64,000 nt of DNA, taken from assembly GCF_023015615.1 (NCBI RefSeq), contig NZ_JALKAJ010000003.1, positions 266,949 through 330,948 of the forward strand, read 5' to 3'. Below, piece after piece: positions 44,184-53,668 of this stretch (position 1 is its first letter; every line of letters begins with the position of its first letter). The notes beneath the pieces are model-generated. The model saw only the letters and a list, made by a program, of their open reading frames with translations, was not told the DNA's origin and searched no databases. The position numbers and the translations under genes are program-made. Origin of the DNA: Qipengyuania sp. S6317L1. Its GTDB lineage: Bacteria; Pseudomonadota; Alphaproteobacteria; Sphingomonadales; Sphingomonadaceae.

Positions 44184-45293
44184 GTGGCTATTCCATCTCA
44201 TTTGTCTACAAGTCCCGACCTGCGCCCGGGCGCAAGCGAGCAGATCGAAGGCCTGCTTTTCGCACTCATTCTCATCGACCCGGAATTGAGGGTCGCCGAG
44301 CTCAATCAGTCGGCGGAAAATATGCTTGGCAAGAGCGCAAAGCGAGTGATTGGCCAGGATCTGATTGAGCTGATCGGACCGCTCGATCCGCGGGTCCAGC
44401 ACCGCCTTTCGGTAAACGAAGCGGCTCTTGTCGCGCGTGAAATTACCATTTCGACGAGCGAAGCCGAGAGGCGCGTCAATTTGACCGCATCACCGCTTGT
44501 CAGTCATCTTGGCTGGCGGGTGATCACTTTGTCAGAGGTGGGCTACGAGGAAACAGGTAACGATGAAGAACTGGCTTCGTCTCTTGGCGCTCCGTCTATC
44601 CTTGCTCACGAAATCAAAAACCCGCTCGCTGCCATTCGGGGCGCTGCTCAACTCGCTGCGCGCAAGTTAAGGGGCGCAGATGCGAAGCTGGCAACGATGA
44701 TCACCGACGAGGTGGACCGGATCGTTCGCCTGATTGATCGCATGCAGCAATTGGGCGCGCGCACACCGGAAGAAGTGAGCGCGTGCAACCCGCACGAAGC
44801 AATACGGACCGCGATTGCAACTGTGCGCGCGGCGGACAAGGGCAAGGTGGAAATCATCGAGGAGTTTGATCCTTCCTTGCCCCCCGTGCTCGCCAATCGG
44901 GATGCATTGGAGCAGGTGTTGATCAACCTGATTTCCAACGCGCGCGATGCCGTGAGTTCGGCAGCGCAAGGACAGGTCACCGTCCGAACCCGTTTCGTCA
45001 GCGGCCTGGCGTTCAGCGCCATCCGGTTGGGACGGGCCGTTCGCTTGCCAATTGAAATCACGATCAGCGATAACGGGCCCGGTGTTGAACGCGCCATGCG
45101 CGACCATATTTTTGAGCCCTTTGTTTCCTCCAAACCATCGGGGCAGGGGCTTGGCCTCGCGCTGGTACGAAAGCTGGTGCACGACATGAACGGCTCAATC
45201 AGCCACGAACGCGATGCAAAACGTGCGATTACAAGCTTCCGGGTTCACCTGCCGCTTGCCAAAACCGATGCTGCCAAGAGTGAGGGGGCCTGA
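44184..45293 (+). CDS. ntrB: Nitrogen regulation sensor kinase NtrB
   Basis: 369 aa; cytosolic histidine kinase controlling NtrC in response to nitrogen state. An N-terminal PAS-like region precedes the H box LAHEIKNPLAAIRG. The ATPase domain has NLISNARDAV, SDNGPGVE and GQGLGLAL. The start is GTG at 44184 with GGGAG before it. ntrC follows after 5 nt. Confidence 0.95.
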   Translation: MAIPSHLSTSPDLRPGASEQIEGLLFALILIDPELRVAELNQSAENMLGKSAKRVIGQDLIELIGPLDPRVQHRLSVNEAALVAREITISTSEAERRVNLTASPLVSHLGWRVITLSEVGYEETGNDEELASSLGAPSILAHEIKNPLAAIRGAAQLAARKLRGADAKLATMITDEVDRIVRLIDRMQQLGARTPEEVSACNPHEAIRTAIATVRAADKGKVEIIEEFDPSLPPVLANRDALEQVLINLISNARDAVSSAAQGQVTVRTRFVSGLAFSAIRLGRAVRLPIEITISDNGPGVERAMRDHIFEPFVSSKPSGQGLGLALVRKLVHDMNGSISHERDAKRAITSFRVHLPLAKTDAAKSEGA

Positions 45294-45298
45294 ACGCC

Positions 45299-46732
45299 AT
45301 GCCAGGATCAATTCTTCTGGTCGAAGACGACAGTGCGATTGCAACCGTTATTACGGCGGCCCTTGAAGACGAAGGTTATGCGATCAGGCGCTGTAGCAAG
45401 ATCGCGGAGCGCGATATTCATCTCGAGAATGGCAAGTTTGACGTGATGTTGACCGACGTCATGCTCGAAGATGGTGACGGTCTGCAAAGCCTTGGCAGTG
45501 TTCGTCAAAATGCGCCCGATATGCCGATCATCGTGCTTTCGGCGCAAAACACCCTCGATACGGCAGTGCGTGCAAGCGATAACAACGCATTCGAGTATTT
45601 CCCCAAGCCCTTCGATCTCGATGAACTGGTGCGCGCCGTATCGCAGGCGTCTGCGAGCCATAAGGACACATCCGAGGCCATCTCGATGAGCGAAGAGGGC
45701 GATGGCATGCCCTTGGTAGGTCGCTCGCCCGCGATGCAAAGCGTCTATCGCATGATCACTCGGGTGCTTCGCAATGACCTGACCGTGCTGGTCACAGGCG
45801 AGAGCGGCACCGGCAAGGAGTTGGTAGCCGAGGCGGTGCACCAACTGGGCAGCCGGCGGACCGGCCCATTCGTCGCTGTCAACACGGCCGCAATTCCGCA
45901 CGATCTGGTCGAGAGCGAGCTGTTCGGCCATGAAAAAGGCGCGTTCACCGGCGCCGTGGCGCAGGCTATCGGCAAATTCGAGCAGGCCAATGGCGGCACG
46001 CTTTTTCTGGATGAGATTGGCGATATGCCACCCGAGGCTCAAACCCGACTCCTTCGGGCGCTGCAATCGGGGCGTATTCGGCGCGTTGGCGGGCGTCAGG
46101 AAATTGCGGTCGACGTCCGGATCATCGCTGCGACCAATCGCGATCTTATGCCTCTGATCGAAGCTGGTAAGTTTCGCGAAGACCTTTTTTACCGTCTCAA
46201 CGTAGTGCCGATTGAGCTCCCCCCTCTTCGCGAGAGACGCGAGGATATCGAAGTGCTGTCGCAGCATTTCCTCGCTCAAGCCGTCGATGAGGGCCTGCCT
46301 CAACGACAACTGACGAAGGAGGCGGTGGCTGGGCTTGAGGCGCGGCACTGGCGTGGCAATGTGCGCGAGCTTCGCAATGCGATCTATCGCCTCGCGGTGA
46401 TGAGTCGCAAGGACGCGATTGACAGCGAAGTCCTGATCGACACCCTCGGCGACGAACGGCCATTCATGTCGGAACATGGTGAGGGCAATGATCCAAATGC
46501 CGGAATATCCGCAGCGCTCGATCATTGGCTGCTTGCCCAGGACCCCCCTGCAGGGACGGTCTATGGAAGTGCGCTCGCAGCTTTCGAAAAGCCTCTGATT
46601 GAACACGCCTTGAGGCAAACGGGGGGCAACCAACTGCGCGCGGCGAAGCTTTTGGGGATCAACCGCAATACCTTGCGAAAACGCATCACCGAGCTTTTCA
46701 TCGAACCCGATCGTTACGCACGGCCGCATTAA
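45299..46732 (+). CDS. ntrC: Nitrogen regulation response regulator NtrC
   Basis: 477 aa; sigma-54 activator of nitrogen genes. The receiver has Asp53 in LTDVMLEDGDG. The AAA+ domain shows Walker A GESGTGKE (167-174) and the sigma-54 contact GAFTGA (214-219). A Fis-type helix-turn-helix closes it with GGNQLRAAKLLGINRNTLRKR. All parts are intact, in contrast to NtrX below. Confidence 0.96.
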   Translation: MPGSILLVEDDSAIATVITAALEDEGYAIRRCSKIAERDIHLENGKFDVMLTDVMLEDGDGLQSLGSVRQNAPDMPIIVLSAQNTLDTAVRASDNNAFEYFPKPFDLDELVRAVSQASASHKDTSEAISMSEEGDGMPLVGRSPAMQSVYRMITRVLRNDLTVLVTGESGTGKELVAEAVHQLGSRRTGPFVAVNTAAIPHDLVESELFGHEKGAFTGAVAQAIGKFEQANGGTLFLDEIGDMPPEAQTRLLRALQSGRIRRVGGRQEIAVDVRIIAATNRDLMPLIEAGKFREDLFYRLNVVPIELPPLRERREDIEVLSQHFLAQAVDEGLPQRQLTKEAVAGLEARHWRGNVRELRNAIYRLAVMSRKDAIDSEVLIDTLGDERPFMSEHGEGNDPNAGISAALDHWLLAQDPPAGTVYGSALAAFEKPLIEHALRQTGGNQLRAAKLLGINRNTLRKRITELFIEPDRYARPH

Positions 46733-46849
46733 GATGTGAGGCTCGCGTCAAGTTACGCGCTGTTTTGCGATGAGTGCCCCCTGATTTGCGACTAATCAGT
46801 CACTTTAAGCTTGCCATTTTGCAACACTAGTTGTTGTAACTGGGCAACG

Positions 46850-49108
46850 ATGGACGGAATTGTGTCACCCAAATCTGAGTCAGAAATGACTGGCGATCCG
46901 GCCGTTTCAGGCGACCGCGCGCAAGGCGCTGCTCAAAGGTGGCGTGATCTGCTCCAATTATCTGGCAGGGCCAACCTTTTTCCTATCCTCGAATGGTTGT
47001 CGGTGGCTGCCCTGGTTCTCGCGCTGTTCGCCAATTATATCGCTTATACCAATACGCCTGAACAGGCAGGGGCGCTGCCTTCGCTGCAGGTTTCGCTGCT
47101 TCTGGTTGGAGTGCTCGTTCCAGCCTTGTCGATCCTTGTCCTGATTGGCCGGAGAATGGCGCTTCGCCGCGCGGCCGGAAGCACGTCCCGGCTTCATGTG
47201 CGCCTCGTGTTCTTCTTTTCAATTGTAGCCGCTGTTCCGACATTGTTGGTCGCTGGCTTTGCTGCGTTTCTGTTCCAAACGGGCGTCGCGTTCTGGTTTT
47301 CGGATGAGTCGCGCGGCCTCATGGAAAACGCCAACGCGCTGGCACAAAGTTACTACGACGCGAACCAGCGCGACGTTCAGCAGAACACGATCACAATGGC
47401 GGTGGATATGGGGGAGATCCTTCGCCGCGTCCCTATCACCGACCCCGACTTCCCCGACTTTTACGCGTTTCAGGCTCAGGGCCGCGAAATCAGCGAGAGC
47501 GCCATCCTGCAAAGGCTGAGCGATGGCAGTCTTCGGACAGCTGCGATCATGAACCTGATGGAAGACAACAGCCCGCTTGCTTTCAGCACCGCCGCGCTCC
47601 CGGCACTGGACCAAGGCGAATTTGTCGTCGTGGAAGGGAGTTCAGAACGCATTGCAGCCATCGCGCCTATCGATCGGGAAAGCGGCATCTACCTCTATAA
47701 TGCGCGCACGACGGAAGAGACCATGTTCAACTCATGGGAGCGCGCGCAGGCCATCGGCACAGCCTATGAAACCCTGACCGGTGAGGCGCGCGTTCTGCAA
47801 TTGCGCTTCAACATTGCTTTGGTCGCGATGAGTTTACTACTGGTTGGCCTTGCCGTGTGGTTTGCCCTTCGCTTTGCTGATCGTCAGGTGGAGCCACTGA
47901 CCGAGCTTATAAACGCTGCCAACAAAGTGGGGCAGGGCAATTTTTCGATGCGGGTAGACGGGCGTTCTGGCGGGGATGAAATCGGCCTCCTCAACCGCGC
48001 GTTCAATCGCATGACCTCTCAGCTTGAAAAGCAGACCGACGCGCTAGTAAGCGCAAACAAGCAAATCGATGAGCGCCGCGCCTTCATGGAGGCTGTGCTG
48101 CAATCGGTGACCGCTGGCGTTGTCTCGGTCGATGAGGATATGCGCGTGCTGCTGATGAACGGGACGGCGCAAGGGCTGTTGTGGGACGATGAAAACGCTG
48201 GTGGAGAAGGCCAGCCGCTCGAAGAGCTTTCCGCTGAGATCGCGCAGGTTATCAGCGATGGCAAAGAACGAAGCATCGTCAGCCACGAGCACAAAGGCGA
48301 GTTCTTCACTCTCGCTGTGACCGTCGCGCCGGGCACGCGCGGATTTGTGATCACCTTTGAGGATATCACCCGGCAATTGCTCGATCAGCGTCAAGCGGCC
48401 TGGTCCGATGTCGCCCGAAGGATCGCTCACGAAATCAAGAACCCGCTGACCCCGATCCAGCTTGCGACCGAGCGATTGAAACGGCGCTATCGCAAGCAGG
48501 TGGAGCCCGCGGATGGCGAGCTGTTTGATGAACTCACCAGCACAATTGTCCGCCAGGTTGGCGACCTTCGCAAGATGGTGGACGAGTTCTCGTCCTTTGC
48601 TCGCCTGCCCAAACCGGTGTTTCGCGGAGAAGATGCACTCGATCTCGTGCGTCAGGCGGTTTTCTTGCAAGAGGTCGCGCATACTCAGATCGGATTCGAA
48701 CTGGACGCTGCGAACCTCACCGAGCGTCATATCGAATGCGACCGTCATCAGTTGGGACAGGCTATGACCAATGTCCTCAAGAATGCGGTTGAGGCGGTGG
48801 AGGCGCGTGCGAGCAAATCCGAGGCCGATTATAACGGCCAGATACAGGTAAGCCTGATCGATGATGGCGAACGCGTCGCGATCATCGTCGCTGATAACGG
48901 AATCGGCCTTCCAACCGACCGTGAACGCCTGCTTGAGCCGTATGTGACTACCCGCGAGAAGGGCACCGGACTTGGGCTCGCCATTGTTAACAAGATTGTT
49001 GATGAACACGGCGGCGATATGAGCTTTGCGAGCGCCCCGGAAGGGGGCACGCGGGTTACCTTGCGCTTCGCGCGAGCTCCCAAGGCAAAGGAGGGCGATG
49101 CCCAGTGA
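46850..49108 (+). CDS. ntrY: Nitrogen regulation sensor kinase NtrY
   Basis: 752 aa membrane histidine kinase. Two N-terminal helices with a third before and a fourth after a periplasmic region (about residues 110-310) are followed by HAMP (LRFADRQVEPLTELINAA), PAS, the H box RIAHEIKNPLTPIQL, and ATPase blocks NVLKNAVEAVEA, ADNGIGLP and GTGLGLAI. The start is uncertain: ATG at 46850 is chosen, but ATG at 46886 is possible and neither has a strong ribosome site. ntrX follows. Confidence 0.93.
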   Translation: MDGIVSPKSESEMTGDPAVSGDRAQGAAQRWRDLLQLSGRANLFPILEWLSVAALVLALFANYIAYTNTPEQAGALPSLQVSLLLVGVLVPALSILVLIGRRMALRRAAGSTSRLHVRLVFFFSIVAAVPTLLVAGFAAFLFQTGVAFWFSDESRGLMENANALAQSYYDANQRDVQQNTITMAVDMGEILRRVPITDPDFPDFYAFQAQGREISESAILQRLSDGSLRTAAIMNLMEDNSPLAFSTAALPALDQGEFVVVEGSSERIAAIAPIDRESGIYLYNARTTEETMFNSWERAQAIGTAYETLTGEARVLQLRFNIALVAMSLLLVGLAVWFALRFADRQVEPLTELINAANKVGQGNFSMRVDGRSGGDEIGLLNRAFNRMTSQLEKQTDALVSANKQIDERRAFMEAVLQSVTAGVVSVDEDMRVLLMNGTAQGLLWDDENAGGEGQPLEELSAEIAQVISDGKERSIVSHEHKGEFFTLAVTVAPGTRGFVITFEDITRQLLDQRQAAWSDVARRIAHEIKNPLTPIQLATERLKRRYRKQVEPADGELFDELTSTIVRQVGDLRKMVDEFSSFARLPKPVFRGEDALDLVRQAVFLQEVAHTQIGFELDAANLTERHIECDRHQLGQAMTNVLKNAVEAVEARASKSEADYNGQIQVSLIDDGERVAIIVADNGIGLPTDRERLLEPYVTTREKGTGLGLAIVNKIVDEHGGDMSFASAPEGGTRVTLRFARAPKAKEGDAQ

Positions 49109-49168
49109 CCCCAGCCAGACCACCTCAGAATTTTCCCTTTATGATAAGATTGCCCCACGGAGATGCGC

Positions 49169-50554
49169 ATGGCGCTTGATATCCTGATTGTTGATGATGA
49201 ACGCGATATTCGCGAGCTTGTCGCTGGAGTGCTCGGGGACGAGGGCTACGAATGTCGCACGGCGGCCGATTCCACAGGGGCTTTGGCAGCCGTCGACGAA
49301 CGCCGCCCGAGCCTCGTTCTGCTTGATGTGTGGCTCCACGGAAGCGAGATGGACGGCCTTGAAACGCTTGACGCGATCAAAGCGCGGGAACCTGATCTTC
49401 CGGTGATTATCTTTTCGGGCCACGGCAATATTGACACCGCAGTGTCTGCGGTGGGCCGGGGCGCGATGGACTTTATCGAGAAGCCATTTGAAGCAGAGCG
49501 CTTGTTGCTCTTGGTCGAGCGCGCGACCGAAACCGAGCGCCTTCGCCGCGAGAATACACAGCTGCGCGAAATGAATTTGGGAGAGCCCGAATTCACAGGC
49601 AATTCCTCTGCGATCAACACGGTGCGCGCGACATTGAAACGCGTCGCAAACACCGGTAGCCGGGTGATGATCTCGGGACCTGCCGGTGCAGGTAAAGAAG
49701 TCGCGGCGCGTATGCTGCACAGCTGGAGCAACCGCGCCGATGGTGCTTTTGTTCTGGTGAATTCGGCGCGCATAACTCCGGAGCGGTTCGAACAGGAGCT
49801 TTTTGGCGAAGAGGTCGATGGCAAGCAGGTCAAGCCCGGCCTGTTTGAACTCGCTGATGGCGGAACGCTTTATCTCGACGAAGTGGCCGATATGCCTTTG
49901 TCGACGCAGGCTCGCATTTTGCGGGTTTTGACAGAGCAGTCTTTCGTAAGGGTAGGGGGCTCTCGCCAGATTGGTGTCGATGTACGGGTGGTCTCTTCCA
50001 CTTCGCGCGATCTGGCCGTTGAGATGGAGGAGAAGCGATTTCGCGAAGACCTCTTCTACCGCCTCAATGTCGTGCCCGTCGCGATCCCTTCACTGGCCGA
50101 GCGGCGCGATGACATACCTTCGCTTACCAACCAATTTTTCGCCCGCTACTCGAGCGAGCAGGGGATCGCCCCGCCAGAAATCAGCCAGGAAGCAATGGCA
50201 GCGCTTCAGGCGTATGATTGGCCTGGCAATGTGCGGCAGCTTCGCAATGTGGTCGAACGAACCATCATCATGACCCCGCGCGATCGGCTTGGGGTGGTTG
50301 AACCCGATATGCTGCCAGGCGAAATTACCGGTGGTCGTCTTGCGAGTTCTGGTGAAGGCCTCACTGCGATGATGGGGGTTCCCCTTCGCGAAGCGCGCGA
50401 AACATTCGAGCGCGAATATCTCACCATTCAGATCCGGCGGTTCTCTGGAAATATCTCGAAAACAGCGACTTTTATCGGAATGGAACGCTCGGCACTGCAC
50501 CGCAAGCTTAAGCTTCTGGGCATGGCAGACAGGCGCGACATGGAGAATAAGTAA
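49169..50554 (+). CDS. ntrX: Response regulator NtrX, lacking GAFTGA
   Basis: 461 aa. The receiver carries Asp53 in LLDVWLHGSE. In the AAA+ domain, GPAGAGKE replaces the usual GESGTGKE and the stretch between ELFGEEVDG and ELADGGTLYLDE has no GAFTGA, so sigma-54 contact is unlikely, as known for many NtrX proteins. A Fis-type helix-turn-helix remains at the C-terminus (GNISKTATFIGMERSALHRKL). I use ATG 49169 because GGAG lies 6 nt before; the ATG two codons upstream is possible. Confidence 0.93.
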   Translation: MALDILIVDDERDIRELVAGVLGDEGYECRTAADSTGALAAVDERRPSLVLLDVWLHGSEMDGLETLDAIKAREPDLPVIIFSGHGNIDTAVSAVGRGAMDFIEKPFEAERLLLLVERATETERLRRENTQLREMNLGEPEFTGNSSAINTVRATLKRVANTGSRVMISGPAGAGKEVAARMLHSWSNRADGAFVLVNSARITPERFEQELFGEEVDGKQVKPGLFELADGGTLYLDEVADMPLSTQARILRVLTEQSFVRVGGSRQIGVDVRVVSSTSRDLAVEMEEKRFREDLFYRLNVVPVAIPSLAERRDDIPSLTNQFFARYSSEQGIAPPEISQEAMAALQAYDWPGNVRQLRNVVERTIIMTPRDRLGVVEPDMLPGEITGGRLASSGEGLTAMMGVPLREARETFEREYLTIQIRRFSGNISKTATFIGMERSALHRKLKLLGMADRRDMENK

Positions 50555-50588
50555 CCACAGGTTTGTGGTCCTTTGTCGCGAAACCTTC

Positions 50589-50612
50589 GCAATGGCACAT
50601 CAGAACCATTGC
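50589..50612 (+). terminator. GCAATGG/CCATTGC hairpin between ntrX and hfq
   Basis: Perfect 7-bp stem with a 10-base loop, followed by AGCTTTGT. A smaller ACCACA/TGTGGT hairpin lies at 50554-50569 just after the ntrX stop. They may separate ntrX from hfq, which has its own TATACT-like -10 near 50634. Confidence 0.4.
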
Positions 50613-50721
50613 AGCTTTGTCGATCAATTGCCATTATACTAAAGAGCTTTAGCTTGAACTTGGTATAAGCTACTGCGCGACTGCGGATCGTAACAGCGAC
50701 CGCCAATAATAGGAGCATAAT

Positions 50722-51315
50722 ATGTCCAGTGGGCGAACTCTCTCTCCCCGCCCCGTATCAAAGCCGTCTTCAGCACCAGCTGCGCGTTCCACGGGGGGTA
50801 ACGCGAAACAGCAGGGCAATCTTCAAGACGCTTTTCTAAATCTGCTGCGCAAAAACAAGACACCGGTAACGATGTTTCTGGTCAAAGGCGTAAAGCTTCA
50901 AGGGATTGTCACTTGGTTCGACAATTTCTCGATCCTTTTGCGCCGCGATGGCCAGTCGCAGCTTGTCTACAAGCACGCGATTTCTACCATCATGCCCGGT
51001 GGGCCGGTCGACGCTGAGCAGTTTGCCAGTCGCAACGGCTCGGGCAAGCAGCGTTTGCTGCAGGACGTGTTCCTCAGCCGCGTGAGCGCATCACAGGTCG
51101 AAGTGACGATGTTCCTCGTGAACGGCGTGATGCTGCAAGGCCGCATCGCTGCATTCGACCTGTTCTGCATGCTGCTCGAACGTGACGGCGCAGTGCAGCT
51201 TGCTTATAAGCACGCAGTATCGACCATCCAGCCATCGAGCCCGGTCGACCTCTCCGATGACCCCGATTACGAAGGCGAGGATGAGGATGATGACGATTAC
51301 GAGGGTGACTACTGA
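50722..51315 (+). CDS. hfq: Hfq RNA chaperone with two tandem Sm domains
   Basis: 197 aa, about twice the 75-100 aa of ordinary Hfq. Domain 1 (about residues 34-93) has [18 protein letters not shown] and YKHAISTI. Domain 2 (about 112-172) has [18 protein letters not shown] and YKHAVSTI. Both keep the proximal-face Gln-Asp and YKH residues. Domain 1 retains a basic rim (LLRKNKTP); domain 2 has SRVSASQV in its place. The tail 176-197 is strongly acidic. Three chains could form a pseudo-hexamer. Similar two-domain Hfq is, as I recall, reported in Zymomonas. Confidence 0.95.
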   Translation: MSSGRTLSPRPVSKPSSAPAARSTGGNAKQQGNLQDAFLNLLRKNKTPVTMFLVKGVKLQGIVTWFDNFSILLRRDGQSQLVYKHAISTIMPGGPVDAEQFASRNGSGKQRLLQDVFLSRVSASQVEVTMFLVNGVMLQGRIAAFDLFCMLLERDGAVQLAYKHAVSTIQPSSPVDLSDDPDYEGEDEDDDDYEGDY

Positions 51316-51332
51316 GCTTTGATGAAACCTTG

Positions 51333-52631
51333 ATGGACGAAGTGACGCGCGGTGCGCGTTGCTTGGTCCTGTGCCCTAATGTGAGAAGCTTTTCCTACGA
51401 CCTCGACGCGCAGGAAAGGCTGGCCGAGGCAGAGGGACTTGCGCTGGCGATCGGTGTGATCATCGCGCACTCCGAAGTCCTGCCTGTTCGCCAGATGCAG
51501 CCCAATACACTCTTCGGTTCCGGGCAGGTCGAAAACATCAAGATTGCCTGCGAACAGCATGAATGCGAACTTGTGATCGTGGATGGCGCGCTTAGCCCAA
51601 TTCAGCAGCGCAACCTTGAAGACAAACTCAAGCGCAAAGTCATTGATCGTACGGGACTAATCCTTGAGATCTTCGGCGAGCGGGCGGCCACTGCCGAAGG
51701 GCGTTTGCAGGTCGAACTTGCGCATCTGGATTATCAGCAAAGCCGTCTCGTGCGAAGCTGGACCCACCTTGAACGGCAGCGCGGCGGTTTTGGCTTCCTC
51801 GGTGGACCTGGTGAAACCCAGATCGAAGCCGACCGGCGGATGATCCGCCAACGCATGGGCCGCCTTCGCCGTGAGCTTGAGCAGGTTCGCAAGACCCGCG
51901 CATTACACCGCGAGCGCAGGGGGAGGGCACCCTGGCCGGTTGTCGCGCTCGTAGGTTACACCAATGCGGGTAAATCCACCCTTTTCAATCATTTGACTGG
52001 CGCAGAGGTCATGGCAGAGGACCTGCTTTTTGCAACCCTCGACCCGACTATGCGTGCGATTTCCCTGCCGGGGGTAGAAAAGGCCATTCTTTCCGACACG
52101 GTCGGCTTCATTTCCGATCTGCCGACCCAGTTGGTCGCCGCGTTTCGTGCGACGCTCGAAGAGGTGACTGGCGCCGACATTATCTGTCACGTGCGCGATA
52201 TGGCTAATCCTGCCCATGCTGCTCAGAAGAAGCAGGTAATGGAGGTTTTGGCCGACCTTGGCGTTGTGGATGCCGAGAGCGGACAAAGCGAGATTCCAAT
52301 CCTCGAGATTTGGAACAAGGCCGATTTGCTGGACGAGGACCGGATCGCCGAACTCGTAGAAGCGGCTGCGGGGCAGGGTGCTGTTCTCGTATCGGCTGCG
52401 AAAGGCACAGGATTACAGGCGTTTGAGGAACAAATTGCACAAATCCTCACCGAGCAGGCAAGTGAGGTAACAGTCACGCTGCCCGTGTCCGATGGTCGCC
52501 GCATCGCATGGCTTCATGCTCATGGCGAGGTCCTCGCAGATGAGGATGCTGGGGAAGGGGAGGACGGCCCCCTACGCCGGATGACAGTGCGGCTAAATCC
52601 TAAAGAATTGGGCCAATATTCAACGCTTTGA
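51333..52631 (+). CDS. hflX: Ribosome-associated GTPase HflX
   Basis: 432 aa from ATG 51333; splits stalled ribosomes. HflX N-terminal domain blocks LVIVDGALSPIQQRNLED and RGGFGFLGGPGETQIEADRR precede the G domain with GYTNAGKS (P-loop), DTVGF and NKAD. An in-frame CTG at 51312 lies inside CTGA, overlapping the hfq stop, with GAGG 7 nt before; it would add seven residues (LSFDETL). That site looks better for initiation than the ATG, which has no clear ribosome site. Confidence 0.94.
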   Translation: MDEVTRGARCLVLCPNVRSFSYDLDAQERLAEAEGLALAIGVIIAHSEVLPVRQMQPNTLFGSGQVENIKIACEQHECELVIVDGALSPIQQRNLEDKLKRKVIDRTGLILEIFGERAATAEGRLQVELAHLDYQQSRLVRSWTHLERQRGGFGFLGGPGETQIEADRRMIRQRMGRLRRELEQVRKTRALHRERRGRAPWPVVALVGYTNAGKSTLFNHLTGAEVMAEDLLFATLDPTMRAISLPGVEKAILSDTVGFISDLPTQLVAAFRATLEEVTGADIICHVRDMANPAHAAQKKQVMEVLADLGVVDAESGQSEIPILEIWNKADLLDEDRIAELVEAAAGQGAVLVSAAKGTGLQAFEEQIAQILTEQASEVTVTLPVSDGRRIAWLHAHGEVLADEDAGEGEDGPLRRMTVRLNPKELGQYSTL

Positions 52632-52635
52632 AGTT

Positions 52636-53421
52636 CTAACCTTGGGTCTTTTCTAGCGCTTTGACTTTCTGCCAGTAGGCTTCCTGCTCATCGAGGGAAA
52701 GCGTGGCGAAGTCTTGGCCATTACTCTGTGCAAGAACCTCCATCCGCCTGAAACGCTGTTCAAACTTCGAATTTGACGCTTTGAGAGCGGCTTCTGGATC
52801 GACACCATAACGCCGGACAATATTCACCGCGACGAATAGGACATCGCCCGCTTCCATCAAGCGTTCATCGTTGCTCGCAGTCTCCAGCTCTTCGATCTCT
52901 TCCTCAAGCTTCTCCTTCGGACCACTAACATCATCCCACTGAAACCCGACACGTGCGGCTCGCTTTTGCAGCTTATCCGATCGCATCAACGCGGGCAGTG
53001 CCTTTGCGACCCCTTCCAGAGCGCTTGATGATCCTGCGTCATCGCGTTCTGCTGCTTTGAGATCTTCCCAACGCCGGTTGGTCATCGCTCCGGTTTCCTC
53101 GCCAAATATGTGAGGATGCCGACGTTCCATCTTGTCACTGATCGCGCGTGCGACGTCGTCAAAAGTGAAAGCGTCAGCCTCGGCGGCCATTTGCGAGTGA
53201 AAGACGACCTGCAGCAAAAGATCGCCAAGTTCGGATTTGAGTTCAGCCAGGTCCTTGCGCTCGATTGCGTCGGCGACCTCGTAGGCTTCCTCAATCGTAT
53301 AAGGTGCAATCGTATCGAAGGTCTGCGCTTTATCCCATTCGCAGCCGCGCTCCGGGTCGCGCAAGCGTTCCATGATGCGCAGCAGTCGTTTCATTTGGGA
53401 GGAGTGGTTTTCGCTGGCCAT
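52636..53421 (-). CDS. mazG: Nucleoside triphosphate pyrophosphohydrolase MazG
   Basis: 261 aa; hydrolyses NTPs to NMP and pyrophosphate, house-cleaning or stringent-response control. Two MazG domains are suggested: an N-terminal one with CEWDKAQTFDTIAPYTIEEAYEVADAI and a C-terminal one with EEEIEELETA and EAGDVLFVAVNIVRRYG, each holding the ExxE/D metal residues. The order after hflX, though on the opposite strand, matches relatives. An AT-rich stretch lies upstream at 53450-53475. Confidence 0.93.
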   Translation of the reverse strand: MASENHSSQMKRLLRIMERLRDPERGCEWDKAQTFDTIAPYTIEEAYEVADAIERKDLAELKSELGDLLLQVVFHSQMAAEADAFTFDDVARAISDKMERRHPHIFGEETGAMTNRRWEDLKAAERDDAGSSSALEGVAKALPALMRSDKLQKRAARVGFQWDDVSGPKEKLEEEIEELETASNDERLMEAGDVLFVAVNIVRRYGVDPEAALKASNSKFEQRFRRMEVLAQSNGQDFATLSLDEQEAYWQKVKALEKTQG

Positions 53422-53485
53422 CGGGATATAAGCTATGCCTCAATGCGAGAATGATAATATATATTATGTTAAATTACGCCACGAG

Positions 53486-53668
53486 CTAGTTAGGGAGCGT
53501 CGCCCCCATCAGGTCAGCAATGACAAACAAACCGGCGAAAATCGCCAGCCATACCAATGCAAGTTGTGCCATCTTTCCCCAACCCATGCGGAAGGATGCA
53601 AGCGCGCTGCCTGCGAGGATAAGCCAACCCAGCAGCGCTACGATTGATATAATAGAGCCTTCGCTCAT
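53486..53668 (-). CDS. Small two-helix membrane protein
   Basis: 60 aa. Two hydrophobic segments (about residues 6-25 and 34-55) with a short basic turn (FRMGWGKMAQ). Its ATG overlaps the MBL hydrolase stop as ATGA, so it is translated as the last member of that run. The hydrophobic pattern and coupling support a real gene. I do not recognise the family. Confidence 0.7.
   Translation of the reverse strand: MSEGSIISIVALLGWLILAGSALASFRMGWGKMAQLALVWLAIFAGLFVIADLMGATLPN

Noticed and set aside
45308..46729. A 473-codon open frame on the minus strand opposite ntrC
   Set aside because: ntrC on the plus strand has complete receiver, AAA+ and HTH motifs; the antisense frame shows no recognisable domain and is a codon-bias shadow.
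53445..53480. AT-rich stretch as a replication origin or horizontal-transfer scar
   Set aside because: It is only about 35 bp, sits at the expected mazG promoter position and has no DnaA boxes or foreign genes nearby.
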